From NCBI GenBank assembly GCA_015068455.1, contig SVKO01000004.1, positions 1 to 64,000 on the forward strand: a stretch of 64,000 nucleotides of DNA, read 5' to 3'. The translations under genes and the position numbers were made by a program. The DNA comes from Oscillospiraceae bacterium (lineage in GTDB: Bacteria; Bacillota; Clostridia; Oscillospirales; Oscillospiraceae). Shown here in pieces: positions 50,701-59,012 of this stretch. Numbering within the stretch: position 1 is the first letter of the stretch; each line of letters opens with the position of its first letter. The notes beneath the pieces were generated by a model. The model was not told where the DNA came from. It ran no database searches and saw only the letters and a program-made list of their open reading frames with translations.

Positions 50701-51559
50701 TCAGAACATGGCGGGCATCCGCGGCGGCGACAAGGCCTTCCAGGACTTCATCCGCCAGGACGGCGCCATCACCGCTGACAGCGATCTGGCGTCTGCACCC
50801 GGCCTGGACACGGTCAAAGACTATTGGATCCGCATTGAAAAACAGGGAGACACCTACACCTGCCTGCGCTCCGACGACGGCGAGGAATTCACCGAGATGT
50901 TCTCCTATGAGGATACCGGCATCAATGCCGACGCCCTTCTCATCGACGCCTACACCGGCATGACCGAGGGTTATACCTTCACCCTCAAGAGCCTGACCTT
51001 CGACGAAACCGGCAGCGGCTTCCTCTTTGACGACGTGCAGGATGAGAACAAGTTCTACTTTGATCCTGTCTATTGGGCGTTCCTGGCAAGCCCGCAGATC
51101 ACCAAGGGCACCGACGACACCCACTTCGGCCCCGACAACCCCTGCACCAGAGGCCACGTGGTGACCTTCCTGTGGCGTGCCGCCGGTGAGCCGGAGCCCA
51201 AGAGCACGAAGACCCCGTTCACGGATCTGAAGCCCGGCGCCTTCTATGAGAAGGCCGTGGCCTGGGCCGTGGAGGAAGGCATCACCAAGGGCCAGACGGA
51301 CACCACCTTCGCGCCCGACGGCAAGTGCAACCGCGGCCAGATCGTGACCTTCCTGTGGCGCTTCAAGGGTGAGCCCGCACCCAAGAGCACGCAGACCCCG
51401 TTCACCGACCTCAAGGCCGGCGCCTTCTATGAGAAGGCCGTGGCCTGGGCGGTGGAGAACGAAGTCACCAAGGGCCTGAGCGACACCGCCTTCGGTCCGG
51501 ACGCCACCTGCACCAGAGGCCAGGTCGTGACCTTCCTGTACCGCGCTACCCGGGATTGA
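47705..51559 (+). CDS. Secreted calcineurin-like phosphoesterase with SLH domains (paralog 2)
   Basis: A 1,284-residue exported protein. GGAAAGGAGATAAA supports ATG 47705; a TTG one codon upstream is possible. A signal peptide ends near LTAGADD. Two copies of a beta-sandwich-like domain flank the enzyme (residues ~225-415 and ~905-1105, sharing NAVEDCNGR/NEAIEDCKG and DTPED-type blocks). Two Cys-rich C/HxxC modules (TCTKCGRSY, TCSKCGVSY) and SRCDATRT repeats are present. The phosphoesterase blocks are ISDVHSA, GGGGDYIES, GSGNHEWEW, THWPLHY and WGHNHHQD. Three SLH motifs close the protein. It resembles 21896-24631 in plan but is larger. Substrate unknown. Confidence 0.9.
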   Translation: MKMNTKRMLSVLLTLAMLIGIFPAVTLTAGADDGVYVLAETIEAGKTYVLVADGQFALNNQSVDWGSYANSTTNTLGSTPVTVEDGVITSPVTEDMLWTLQPADDAFDGKLYDLPMFYLYDQAGQMLNRRSGSTATAPLQVGGSPSKVPYTTISFYPRSDGTYTVFFNTNQSNDYPFSFNGTENGFNAPGVSQSSWDGETYQSSIQLYEVGSGTVTEVIDFTNPADAEKFTVDNQTDSSIIEGEGFYMISTNEAIEDCKGQLSGDAANTPRDTIQVPVSGDWTATLYLKVDTSGSNGQYEFLCLYGMADYDNGCGIRAGNGSTVNFKEVDGVNESSIDGMKVSTGLTSGEYHWYRLEKAGTTYTGYLSEDGEEFQKVFTYEDTDIDASMIVIDAYSGRSVGYQYWLQSLTIEKEYSICSHEYVDEVIDPTCTERGYTVHTCTKCGRSYNSDYVDALGHDFGEYTKTKDFTETERGELTSYCSRCDATRTRPIAAGNEKPHKNEILFISDVHSAKRAENGFHNLRALFGLLKSEDNFIPEVVGGGGDYIESSTNENADWPHSYQVLHDIIYEGAPDTFQALGSGNHEWEWSQQSEEMIEKLLGQPRVCNSYNSDDFAIFHIGAHMNGTGQEEFKTEDIEKLHTFLDTQVGNGKVIFVQTHWPLHYAYNWAWRTTKNAGQMIDLLNEYSEKMDICFVWGHNHHQDAMRHTFHERNDVLQISATEYKRIKFNYLNAGCLNENAAEQDAGPSGSDYGPGYCLEARLQGDKLILDYAHITGAYPDPSQAKLDHNADLLYVEEIQEARPSHHEIQFIRTGDCEHDYTSVHVDPTCTEWGKDVYTCSKCGVSYEDIIDGRDDPLGHDWDEGEETVKPTTQAPGLMTFHCTRCDATKTKKLRRIGADIPDDVDFTTADSFSDGQYAILGPTGYEQTEDGLVIKTTRNAVEDCNGRNEGDQANTPEDMIRVPVHGDWSATLNFGFDTAGASNGYYQFFGFYAAQGEDYQNMAGIRGGDKAFQDFIRQDGAITADSDLASAPGLDTVKDYWIRIEKQGDTYTCLRSDDGEEFTEMFSYEDTGINADALLIDAYTGMTEGYTFTLKSLTFDETGSGFLFDDVQDENKFYFDPVYWAFLASPQITKGTDDTHFGPDNPCTRGHVVTFLWRAAGEPEPKSTKTPFTDLKPGAFYEKAVAWAVEEGITKGQTDTTFAPDGKCNRGQIVTFLWRFKGEPAPKSTQTPFTDLKAGAFYEKAVAWAVENEVTKGLSDTAFGPDATCTRGQVVTFLYRATRD
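51024..51559 (+). repeat. SLH cassette, copy 3
   Basis: The 3' end of the 47705 gene; it encodes FLFDDVQDENKFYFDPVYWAF and the same three SLH motifs as copies 1 and 2 with very similar codons. The second motif differs (FAPDGKCNRGQ). Confidence 0.85.
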
Positions 51560-51600
51560 TCCCGCGGCGGAAGCAAAGAATCAGATCCACCGATAAACCC

Positions 51601-51634
51601 ATGCGGGGCTGCGCTTGCAGCCCCGCATTTTTAT
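51601..51634 (+). terminator. Terminator of the second SLH phosphoesterase
   Basis: ATGCGGGGCTGC/GCAGCCCCGCAT with a short loop followed by TTTTTA. Confidence 0.9.
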
Positions 51635-51707
51635 ATCGGGATGTGACAGAACGGTGGGGGAGAGGAAGCATTCCCGGATTTTGCCGAAGGAGGATTCATA
51701 TTTTGCA

Positions 51708-51742
51708 AAAAAACGCCCGCTGTGCCGTGGGGCACAGCGGGC
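51708..51742 (-). terminator. Terminator of the TVP38-family gene
   Basis: GCCCGCTGTGCC/GGCACAGCGGGC (51715-51742); on the minus strand it is followed by GTTTTTTTGC. Confidence 0.9.
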
Positions 51743-51759
51743 AGGATGAATGAATCCGG

Positions 51760-52578
51760 TTACGGCAGATCATCCTGAAGCGGGGGGATATCGTGGGTTT
51801 CATGGGGCGCATCCGCTTTGCGAAGCCAGCTCAATATCTGCTGGCCGACCTTGTGCATCAGCTGAACGACCTGGCGGCGCAGCAGCGTCAGAACAATGAC
51901 AACGAGAAGACAGAAAATGAGAAGACCCGCGGCGTAAAAGTATTCGCCGTGGAGGATGCGCTTGCCGATGGCGCACATGACGAGGATCGGGAAAAAGCTG
52001 CCCAGCACAACGGCAATCAAAAACTCGTGAAACCGCATCCGGGTCCGGGCTGCCGCATAGGGGATGATGCCGTTGGGCACCACCGGGATCAGACAGGCCA
52101 TGGCGGTCATGTAGGCCGGGTACTGGGCGTCCTGGAGAAAGTTGACCTTCTCCGAGAAGCGCGACACGTACCTGTCCATCTTCTGGCCCAGGACGCGGGC
52201 GAGATAGAACACCACAAGGTTCGAGATCACATAGGAGATGTGGCAGATCAGGAAGCCTTTGAGCGTTCCGTAGACGATGCCTGCGGCGATTTGAATGGGT
52301 GCACCGGGCAGGATGATGCTGATCGGCTGCAGAAATGCCAGCAGCGCCGTGCTGAGGATGCCGCTGATGCGGTTCTGACTGCCAAGGTAGGCGGCGATCT
52401 TTTCCTCGTCTCCGCTGCGCAGCAGCGGGATCAGCTCCGGGATCGCCTGGCCGAAGGCCAGATAGATCAGGCCGATCAGCACGGCGGCACAGAGGACGAT
52501 CATCCCGATCCGCAGAAGCAGGGCGCGCTTGTCCGTCTGCTTCAGCCGTTCGCGCAGCGCTTCAATCAGTTTTTTCAT
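51760..52578 (-). CDS. TVP38/TMEM64 (VTT/DedA-like) membrane protein
   Basis: A 272-residue membrane protein with about six helices. The VTT-domain signature is visible: LLAFLQPISIILPGAPIQIAAG and GxFLICHISYVISNLVVFYLAR, then PVVPNGIIPYAAA. The family moves or scrambles lipids and supports envelope homeostasis. ATG 52578 is chosen for the preceding GGGAGGCCGT; an upstream in-frame ATG has no site. The N-terminal ~20 residues are charged and may be cytoplasmic. Isolated gene on the minus strand, 57 bases downstream of the zinc-ribbon gene. Confidence 0.9.
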   Translation of the reverse strand: MKKLIEALRERLKQTDKRALLLRIGMIVLCAAVLIGLIYLAFGQAIPELIPLLRSGDEEKIAAYLGSQNRISGILSTALLAFLQPISIILPGAPIQIAAGIVYGTLKGFLICHISYVISNLVVFYLARVLGQKMDRYVSRFSEKVNFLQDAQYPAYMTAMACLIPVVPNGIIPYAAARTRMRFHEFLIAVVLGSFFPILVMCAIGKRILHGEYFYAAGLLIFCLLVVIVLTLLRRQVVQLMHKVGQQILSWLRKADAPHETHDIPPLQDDLP

Positions 52579-52635
52579 ACGGCCTCCCAACCGCACCTGT
52601 TTCCGCAGTGAGAATTGGGCGGATACAGGGGTTGA

Positions 52636-53139
52636 TCAATAAAGGATTCTTGTGCTGTAAGCCATGGCGCCGATGAGCACGAATGCGAGAAGGATGCCGA
52701 GCACCGTGGAGACAATGCCGATCACAAGGCCGATAATGCCCAGGGTGCGGCCGGTCTTGGCCTGCTGGGGCAGGAAGCCATAGTCGTTGAGGCAGCGCTT
52801 GGCCTTGCCCATGGCGATGGCGGAGAAGATGATGCCGAGGATCGAGATGAACAGCGAGCAGATCAGACCCGCGAGGCCCCAGTTGAAGACGGAATCGGAG
52901 ACATTTGACGGAACGAGGGCGTCCGCCGAGGCATACACAGGCGAGGCATACGCGGGCTCCTCGGGAGCCACGGGGGTGTACATCGGCGCGGTGGGCTCCG
53001 GCATATCCAGAATGGGCTCAGCCTTGGTCGGCGCGGGATCGGGGGTGAGTACGGGAGCTTCCGGGATCACCGGAGCACCGCAGGCAGTGCAGAATTTTGC
53101 GCCGTCGGGCAGACTTGCGCCACAGGTTTTACAGAACAT
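52636..53139 (-). CDS. Zinc-ribbon protein with DUF4190-like membrane domain
   Basis: A 167-residue protein. The N-terminal zinc ribbon has CKTCGASLPDGAKFCTACG (two CxxC pairs, residues 3-21). A Pro/Glu/Ala-rich linker (residues ~25-80) leads to two membrane helices in a DUF4190-like domain (GLAGLICSLFISILGIIFSAIAMGKAKR). Function unknown; similar proteins are common in Clostridia. Third or last gene of the secA operon line, 21 bases after the 53161 gene. Confidence 0.8.
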   Translation of the reverse strand: MFCKTCGASLPDGAKFCTACGAPVIPEAPVLTPDPAPTKAEPILDMPEPTAPMYTPVAPEEPAYASPVYASADALVPSNVSDSVFNWGLAGLICSLFISILGIIFSAIAMGKAKRCLNDYGFLPQQAKTGRTLGIIGLVIGIVSTVLGILLAFVLIGAMAYSTRILY

Positions 53140-53160
53140 ATGCTTCCTCCTTTTTCTGTG

Positions 53161-53442
53161 TTATGGGAAAAGTACTTTGAATGCATGGGGGATTCGCCGA
53201 ATGACGTCGACGAGTTGCCCCCTGGAAAACAGGATCAGCGCTGCAGCGCAGGCAAGGACAGCCAGGGCCGCGTAGGAAATCAAAAAGGCGCGGGTATAGC
53301 TGCGCAAATTGAAATTGCGCGCCTTGACGGCGAAACCGATCGCGCAGATCAGACCAAATACGGGGATCAAGTACAGAAGTCCATAGCCGATATAGGCGCG
53401 GGGGCTGAGCGGCCGGATACGTTCGGGGTCAGCGTTGTACAT
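53161..53442 (-). CDS. Small two-helix membrane protein, unknown
   Basis: A 93-residue protein with hydrophobic helices near residues 18-38 and 52-72 and basic ends. GGAGGTTTCT before ATG 53442 supports it as a real gene. The YIGYGLLYLIPVFGLICAIG helix motif recalls small membrane proteins that accompany zinc-ribbon/DUF4190 proteins. No function assigned. It stands between the substrate-binding lipoprotein gene (64-base gap) and the zinc-ribbon gene (21-base gap). Confidence 0.7.
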   Translation of the reverse strand: MYNADPERIRPLSPRAYIGYGLLYLIPVFGLICAIGFAVKARNFNLRSYTRAFLISYAALAVLACAAALILFSRGQLVDVIRRIPHAFKVLFP

Positions 53443-53506
53443 AGAAACCTCCAGTCAGCAATTATGGCGGATCCTGGTTCGATTGTACATAGTCAGCGCG
53501 GATTTG

Positions 53507-55246
53507 TCAACTGTCGTCAGATTCTTCCTCTTCGTAATCATACTCCTCGGAATCGTAATCCTCGGATTCGTCCTCATCGTAGTCGTAATCCGATTCTTCT
53601 TCCTCCGATTCGTCGTATTCGTCGGATTGTTCTTCCTCCGCTTCCCCGGAAGACGCATCCTCCGTTTCCGTCTCGTTCGCTGTCTGTGCATCCGGGGAGA
53701 CGGGCTGCTCCGGCGCGGCGTTGATGGCGTCGGAAAGGGTGCGGCCGTTGGAGCTGTGGAAAACATTGTCGATGGCCGGATACATATTGCTGATGACGCC
53801 GCGGGTGGCGTAGACGGCATAGCTCTTGAACAGCACCGGGCACAGCATACCGTTGGCCATGACGGAGGAATGCAGGGTGTAGTAGTTGCCGGAGTTCTCC
53901 ATGGCGTCGCGGCACATGCCGGTCAGATCGTTGGAGAAAATGGAGCCGTAGCAAAGACTTCCGCCATCGAAGAACGGGGAGAGGTCAAAGGTGGGGGAGA
54001 GCCGGGCCTCGCCCAGGTACAGGTCGAAATCGCCGGTATAAAGGCGATCGAGATAGGTGCGCTCGTTGACGGCGTCCACAATCAGATGAATGTCATACTT
54101 TTCTGCCTCTGCGGCGATGAATTCCGCGGCATCCACCCTGCGGGGATCGGCGTTGCAGACCAGGAAGACGGCTTCGGAGGTTTTTGCGTGGGTGGCACGC
54201 ACGGCGTTGATGAATTTCTCCGGGTTATAGTCGTACTGGGCGGCCAGGGTCTCATCGTAATAGCTGGAAAGGGGAGAGGCCGGCAGCACGCTCGCTTCGG
54301 CATAGCCATGATAGAGCTCTGTGGCGATGGCCTTGCGGTCGATGATGTAGGTCAGCGCCACGCGCAGCTCCGTCAGACTGAACAGCCCGTGGTAGACGTT
54401 GAAGCCGACGTAATCCATGATGGTGGTGGAGCAGTTCCACAGCTCATAGTCGCAGTGATAGTCCACATAGGCGGCGGAATTGGGGTCGGTGCAGACCACG
54501 CTGGTAACGCCGTACTCAAAGTCGTCGCGCACATCTGTGGGGGTGGCGGTGGGCACCAGGTCGATGCCCGGCACGGAGACCACCGCGTCATAGGTATCCT
54601 GCCACCAGTAGCCGTTTCGCACCAGGGTGTTGGTATAGCGCTCCTGGACCAGACGGTAGGGCCCGGTGCCGTGGGGCACGGCGGAATCCACCGTGTCTGC
54701 CTGGACGATGGGCACGTCCAGCAGCAGGGTCAGATTTTCGTAGGGGATCCAGGTGTTGAAGACCACGGTGCTGCTGTCGGGGGTCTCTATGCTGTCCAGG
54801 GCGTAGAATCGCTCCCCATAGACCGGGGAGTTCATGGCGGCCTTGTAGGAAGCTGCCACATCGGCGGAGGTGAGCCGGGTGCCGTCCCAGAACTGCGCCT
54901 CGGGCACCAGGTGCACGGTGCAGCGCTTCAGGTCGCTGGAGACGTCGTAATACTCACACAGCACAGGCTCCACCTGGAAGCCGGAGGTGACGGTGAACAG
55001 GCTTTCGTAGAGCAGGGACAAAATGGTGCGGTTGGTGAGGCTGGTGCATTGGTAGGGGTTCAGACCGAACTGGGCCTGGTAGGCCAGGCCGAAGTTGGTG
55101 GTGATGGGCTCTTTCTCCGGCGTCACGGCGTCGGAGATAATGTCATTGGGTTCGCTGGCTGGATCGTTTGTTTCCTGCTTTCCCGAGGCACAGCCCGAGA
55201 GGATCAGCGCCAGGCACAGCGCAAGCAGGATCAGGCGTTTGGCCAA
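53507..55246 (-). CDS. Peptide-type ABC transporter substrate-binding lipoprotein
   Basis: A 579-residue lipoprotein starting at TTG 55246 behind GAAAGGAGTGACG. The lipobox is LILSGC (C19). The SBP_bac_5 fold (residues ~45-510) shows LTSADVAASYKAA, YRLVQERYTNTLVRNGYWW and LRVALTYIIDRKAIATELYHG. It would deliver peptides or nickel-like ligands to an ABC importer, but no permease or ATPase gene is nearby. The C-terminal ~60 residues are almost pure Glu/Asp/Ser/Tyr, which is unusual for the family. It lies 6 bases after pgeF, so it belongs to the secA operon. Confidence 0.85.
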   Translation of the reverse strand: MAKRLILLALCLALILSGCASGKQETNDPASEPNDIISDAVTPEKEPITTNFGLAYQAQFGLNPYQCTSLTNRTILSLLYESLFTVTSGFQVEPVLCEYYDVSSDLKRCTVHLVPEAQFWDGTRLTSADVAASYKAAMNSPVYGERFYALDSIETPDSSTVVFNTWIPYENLTLLLDVPIVQADTVDSAVPHGTGPYRLVQERYTNTLVRNGYWWQDTYDAVVSVPGIDLVPTATPTDVRDDFEYGVTSVVCTDPNSAAYVDYHCDYELWNCSTTIMDYVGFNVYHGLFSLTELRVALTYIIDRKAIATELYHGYAEASVLPASPLSSYYDETLAAQYDYNPEKFINAVRATHAKTSEAVFLVCNADPRRVDAAEFIAAEAEKYDIHLIVDAVNERTYLDRLYTGDFDLYLGEARLSPTFDLSPFFDGGSLCYGSIFSNDLTGMCRDAMENSGNYYTLHSSVMANGMLCPVLFKSYAVYATRGVISNMYPAIDNVFHSSNGRTLSDAINAAPEQPVSPDAQTANETETEDASSGEAEEEQSDEYDESEEEESDYDYDEDESEDYDSEEYDYEEEESDDS

Positions 55247-55252
55247 GGCACG

Positions 55253-56059
55253 TCACTCCTTTCTGGCCGAAAGCTGGATGATAGCCGCCTGGGCGCCCCG
55301 TTCAAAGCCGGTGTGCCGGTGCGACCAAAAGCGGTCTGGCTGACAATGGGTGCAATCGGGACTGACGTCGATCCGCCCGACGCCGCACCGGCGCAGCCAG
55401 AGCCGGTTGAGCTCTTTTAGGTTGACATAATATTTCTCGCCCGCGGGGCGGATGGCGTCTTCCGCGGCCCCGCCCAGGGCTTTGCGCATGGCCTCGGGCA
55501 CCTCGGGCCCTGTTTCGAAGCAGCATTGGCCGATGCAGGGGCCGATGGCGGCGTGCAGATCCGCCGGATCGGAGCCGAATTCCCGGGTCATGGCCTCCAC
55601 GGCCTTCGCGGCGATGCCGGCAGCCGTACCGCGCCAGCCGGCGTGGACGGCGCCCACGGCGCCGCGCACGGGATCATGGAGGAGGATGGGGGTGCAGTCA
55701 GCGGAAAAGACCGCCAGGGCGACGTCCGGTTCGTCGGTGATCAGGCCGTCGCAGTCGAGCGGCACCGGGCGCGCAAGACCCTCGCCCCGATCGGCGGCGC
55801 CGACGCGGCGGACGATGTCCGAATGGATCTGATGGGTAAAGACGAGATTTTCCGGGCGGAAGCCCACGGCGGCGCCCAGGATCTCGTAGTTTTTTTCCAC
55901 GTTTTCCGGCGTATCGCCCCGGTGGACGCCCAGATTCAGGCTTTTGAGATACCCTGTGGACACGCCGCCGAAGCGGGTGGAAAAGCAGTGGATCGCCCCC
56001 GCCAGGGCGTCGGCGCGAAGGTATTCCAGCGCGCCGTCACGGTGAACGGTGAAGCTCAT
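55253..56059 (-). CDS. pgeF: Peptidoglycan editing factor PgeF (multicopper polyphenol oxidase family)
   Basis: A 268-residue protein. The YfiH/DUF152 motifs are all present: TRFGGVSTGYLKSLNLG, HQIHSD, FSADCTPILLHDP, GAVHAGWRGT and IGPCIGQCCFETG. The histidines and cysteines form the zinc active site. Family members act as muropeptide amidases or as purine nucleoside phosphorylase-like enzymes; PgeF removes wrong residues from peptidoglycan precursors. ATG 56059 lies one base after the secA stop, so the genes are cotranscribed. Confidence 0.92.
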   Translation of the reverse strand: MSFTVHRDGALEYLRADALAGAIHCFSTRFGGVSTGYLKSLNLGVHRGDTPENVEKNYEILGAAVGFRPENLVFTHQIHSDIVRRVGAADRGEGLARPVPLDCDGLITDEPDVALAVFSADCTPILLHDPVRGAVGAVHAGWRGTAAGIAAKAVEAMTREFGSDPADLHAAIGPCIGQCCFETGPEVPEAMRKALGGAAEDAIRPAGEKYYVNLKELNRLWLRRCGVGRIDVSPDCTHCQPDRFWSHRHTGFERGAQAAIIQLSARKE

Positions 56060-56060
56060 A

Positions 56061-58826
56061 TCACTGCTTGCCCAGATTGGCAAGATCCTTGTCGCGGCAG
56101 CACTTTTTGTATTTCTTGCCGCTGCCGCAGGGGCACGGATCGTTGGGGCCGATCTTGACCTGCTTGCGCACGGGCTGGCGCTTGACGGTCTTGTCGCCTG
56201 CGCCGCCCTCGGAGGTGATGGTGGCGACCTTCTGGCGCTTGACCTCCTCGTCGGTGCGCAGCTGGAACGTATAGAGCCTGCGGATGGTCTCCTCGCGGAT
56301 GGCATTGGTCATGCCCTCGAACATCTCGAAGCCCTCTTTTTTGTAGGTGTCCACGGGATTGTGCTGGCCGTAGGCGCGCAGACCGATGCCCTGACGCAGA
56401 TCCGTCATGGCGTCGATGTTGTCCATCCAGTATTCGTCCACCACCCGCAGCAGGATCACGCGTTCCACCTCGCGCATGGTGGCCTCGCCGTACTGGGCTT
56501 CCTTCTCGCGGTAGACCTTGTGCATGGCGTCCATCAGCTTTTCTTCCAGCTCATCGGCCTGGAGGCCGGCCAGCTCGGTGTCGGTGACGGTGACAGAGCC
56601 CTTGGGGATATAGACGCCCTCGAACTGATTCAGGATCTCGTCGAGCTGCGCCCGGTCGGCCAGATAGCTCATGTGACCGTAGGCTTCGGCCACCCGGGTG
56701 CTGACCACGTAGCGCAGCATGCCCTCGATGGTGCGGCCCAGGTCCTCGCCCTCGAGCACCTGACGGCGCTGGTCATAGATGACCTTGCGCTGGGTGTTCA
56801 TGACGTCGTCGTATTCCAGCACGTTCTTTCTGGTCTGGAAGTTGCGGCTTTCCACGTTTCGCTGAGCGTTTTCGATGGCATTGGAAAGGATCCTGGCGTC
56901 GATGGGGGTATCCTCGTCGATCTTGAGTGTGTCCATCATGGCGATCATGCGCTCGCTGCCGAACAGGCGCATGACGTCGTCCTCCATGGACAGGTAGAAG
57001 CGGGTCTCGCCGGGATCGCCCTGACGGCCGGAACGGCCGCGGAGCTGATTGTCGATGCGGCGGGATTCATGGCGCTCGGTGCCGATGATGAACAGACCGC
57101 CGGCAGCCCGGACGCGCTCGGATTCCTCGCTGGTCTCGGCTTTGAAGCGCTCGTAGGCCTCGTCAAAGTCCCGCCGCACCGCCAGAATGGCGGGATCGGT
57201 GGTTTCGGCGAAGGAATTGGCCTCTGCCAGCAGCTCCTCGGTCATGTCCTCGCGCTTTTTCAGCTCGTTCAGAGCCATTTGCTCCGGGTTGCCGCCGAGC
57301 ACGATATCCGTGCCTCGGCCGGCCATGTTGGTGGCGATGGTCACGGCGCCGAAACGGCCCGCCTGGGCCACGATCTCGGCTTCTTTTTCGTGGTATTTCG
57401 CGTTCAGAACGGTATGAACCACGCCCTGCCGCGACAGCAGCTTGGAAAGCAGCTCGGATTTTTCGATGGAAATGGTGCCCACCAGCACGGGCTGGCCCTT
57501 CTCATGGCATTCCAGGATCTGGCGGATCACCGCCCGATACTTGGCGGCCTGGGTCTTGTAGACCACGTCCGGATGATCCACGCGGACCACCGGGCGGTTG
57601 GTGGGGATCTCCACCACATCGATGGCGTAGATGCTGGCGAATTCCTCCTCCTCGGTCAGGGCGGTGCCGGTCATGCCGGAGAGCTTGGTATACAGGCGGA
57701 AGAAATTCTGGAAGGTGATGGTGGCGAGGGTCTTGCTCTCGTGGGCCACTTCCACGCCTTCCTTGGCCTCGATGGCCTGGTGCAGGCCTTCGTTGTATCG
57801 GCGGCCGTACATGAGGCGGCCGGTGAATTCGTCGACGATGATGACCTGACCGTCCTTCACCACGTAGTCGATGTCCCGCTTCATCAGGCCCCGGGCCTTC
57901 ATGGCCTGGTTGATGTGGTGGGAAATCGTGGTGTTTTCCATGTCGGCCAGGTTCTCCAGCTGGAAGAACTCCTCGGCCTTTTTGATGCCTTTGGCGGTCA
58001 GGGTGACGGACCGGGCTTTTTCGTCCACAATGTAGTCGCAGTCGTAGTCGTCCTGCTCCTCTTTTTCGTCGGTGGAGGTGAAGACCTGCTTGCTCATGCG
58101 GCTGACCAGGAAGTCCGCCATCTCGTAGAGCTTCGTGGAGGCCTCGCCGCGGCCGGAGATGATCAGCGGGGTCCTGGCCTCGTCGATGAGGATGGAGTCC
58201 ACCTCGTCCACGATGGCGAAGTTGTGGCCGCGCTGCACCCGCTCGCTGGCATAGATGGCCATATTGTCGCGCAGGTAGTCGAAGCCCAGTTCATTGTTGG
58301 TGCAGTAGGTGATATCGGCGTTGTAAGCCTCGCGGCGCTGATTGCCGTTCAGGCCGTGAACGATCAGGCCCACCTTCAGACCCATGAAGCGGTAGACCTT
58401 GCCCATCCACTCCGAGTCGCGCTTGGCCAGATAGTCGTTGACGGTGACGATGTGTACGCCGCGTCCGGCGATGGCGTTGAGGTAGGCCGGCAGGATGGCC
58501 ACCAGGGTTTTGCCTTCGCCGGTCTTCATCTCGGCGATGCGGCCCTGGTGCAGGATGATGCCGCCGATGAGCTGGACCCGGTAGGGCTTCATGCCCAGCA
58601 CGCGCCAGGCGGCCTCCCGCACCGCGGCAAAGGCCTCGGGCAGCAGATCGTCCAGGGTTTCGCCGGCGGCGAAGCGGGCGCGGAAGTCGTCGGTTTTTGC
58701 CTGCAGCTCAGCGTTCGACAGCGCCGAATAGGGCGCCTCCAGCGCTTCGATCTTTTTGACCGTCGCCTCCAGGCGCTTGACCTCGCGCTCTGAGCGCGTT
58801 CCGAACAGTTTATCCATCAGTCCCAT
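56061..58826 (-). CDS. secA: Preprotein translocase ATPase SecA
   Basis: A 921-residue motor that pushes preproteins through SecYEG. It has Walker [10 protein letters not shown] (residues ~100-109), the [19 protein letters not shown]-box block, [23 protein letters not shown] and the [11 protein letters not shown] motif. The C-terminal metal-binding tail [13 protein letters not shown] ends the protein, so it can bind zinc and phospholipid or SecB-like partners. Starting ATG 58826 gives the typical [10 protein letters not shown]-terminus; a longer in-frame start adds unrelated residues. First gene of a minus-strand operon with pgeF and the lipoprotein gene. Confidence 0.97.
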   Translation of the reverse strand: MGLMDKLFGTRSEREVKRLEATVKKIEALEAPYSALSNAELQAKTDDFRARFAAGETLDDLLPEAFAAVREAAWRVLGMKPYRVQLIGGIILHQGRIAEMKTGEGKTLVAILPAYLNAIAGRGVHIVTVNDYLAKRDSEWMGKVYRFMGLKVGLIVHGLNGNQRREAYNADITYCTNNELGFDYLRDNMAIYASERVQRGHNFAIVDEVDSILIDEARTPLIISGRGEASTKLYEMADFLVSRMSKQVFTSTDEKEEQDDYDCDYIVDEKARSVTLTAKGIKKAEEFFQLENLADMENTTISHHINQAMKARGLMKRDIDYVVKDGQVIIVDEFTGRLMYGRRYNEGLHQAIEAKEGVEVAHESKTLATITFQNFFRLYTKLSGMTGTALTEEEEFASIYAIDVVEIPTNRPVVRVDHPDVVYKTQAAKYRAVIRQILECHEKGQPVLVGTISIEKSELLSKLLSRQGVVHTVLNAKYHEKEAEIVAQAGRFGAVTIATNMAGRGTDIVLGGNPEQMALNELKKREDMTEELLAEANSFAETTDPAILAVRRDFDEAYERFKAETSEESERVRAAGGLFIIGTERHESRRIDNQLRGRSGRQGDPGETRFYLSMEDDVMRLFGSERMIAMMDTLKIDEDTPIDARILSNAIENAQRNVESRNFQTRKNVLEYDDVMNTQRKVIYDQRRQVLEGEDLGRTIEGMLRYVVSTRVAEAYGHMSYLADRAQLDEILNQFEGVYIPKGSVTVTDTELAGLQADELEEKLMDAMHKVYREKEAQYGEATMREVERVILLRVVDEYWMDNIDAMTDLRQGIGLRAYGQHNPVDTYKKEGFEMFEGMTNAIREETIRRLYTFQLRTDEEVKRQKVATITSEGGAGDKTVKRQPVRKQVKIGPNDPCPCGSGKKYKKCCRDKDLANLGKQ

Positions 58827-59012
58827 AGCATTGCTTCCTTTCAAAAGCGACGGGCAGTCGCCTGCAAGTGGATTCAGAGCCATATTACGGCATTTTGGCT
58901 ATTATATCACATCCGGCACAAAAAGGACAGAGCGAAACTTGAAGGAAATGTAAACTTTCCGTGTTCTGTCCCGGAAGGACGGGGCATAGCTTATCCACAA
59001 GGGAGGGATTCG

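Noticed and set aside
47657-51157. A 1,166-codon minus-strand frame opposite the second SLH phosphoesterase
   Set aside because: Same reasoning: the plus-strand gene has signal peptide, motifs and promoter, while the antisense frame has none.
56049-58793. A 914-codon plus-strand frame opposite secA
   Set aside because: secA is beyond doubt with all motifs; the antisense frame is compositionally a mirror (H/L/G/V/D-rich).
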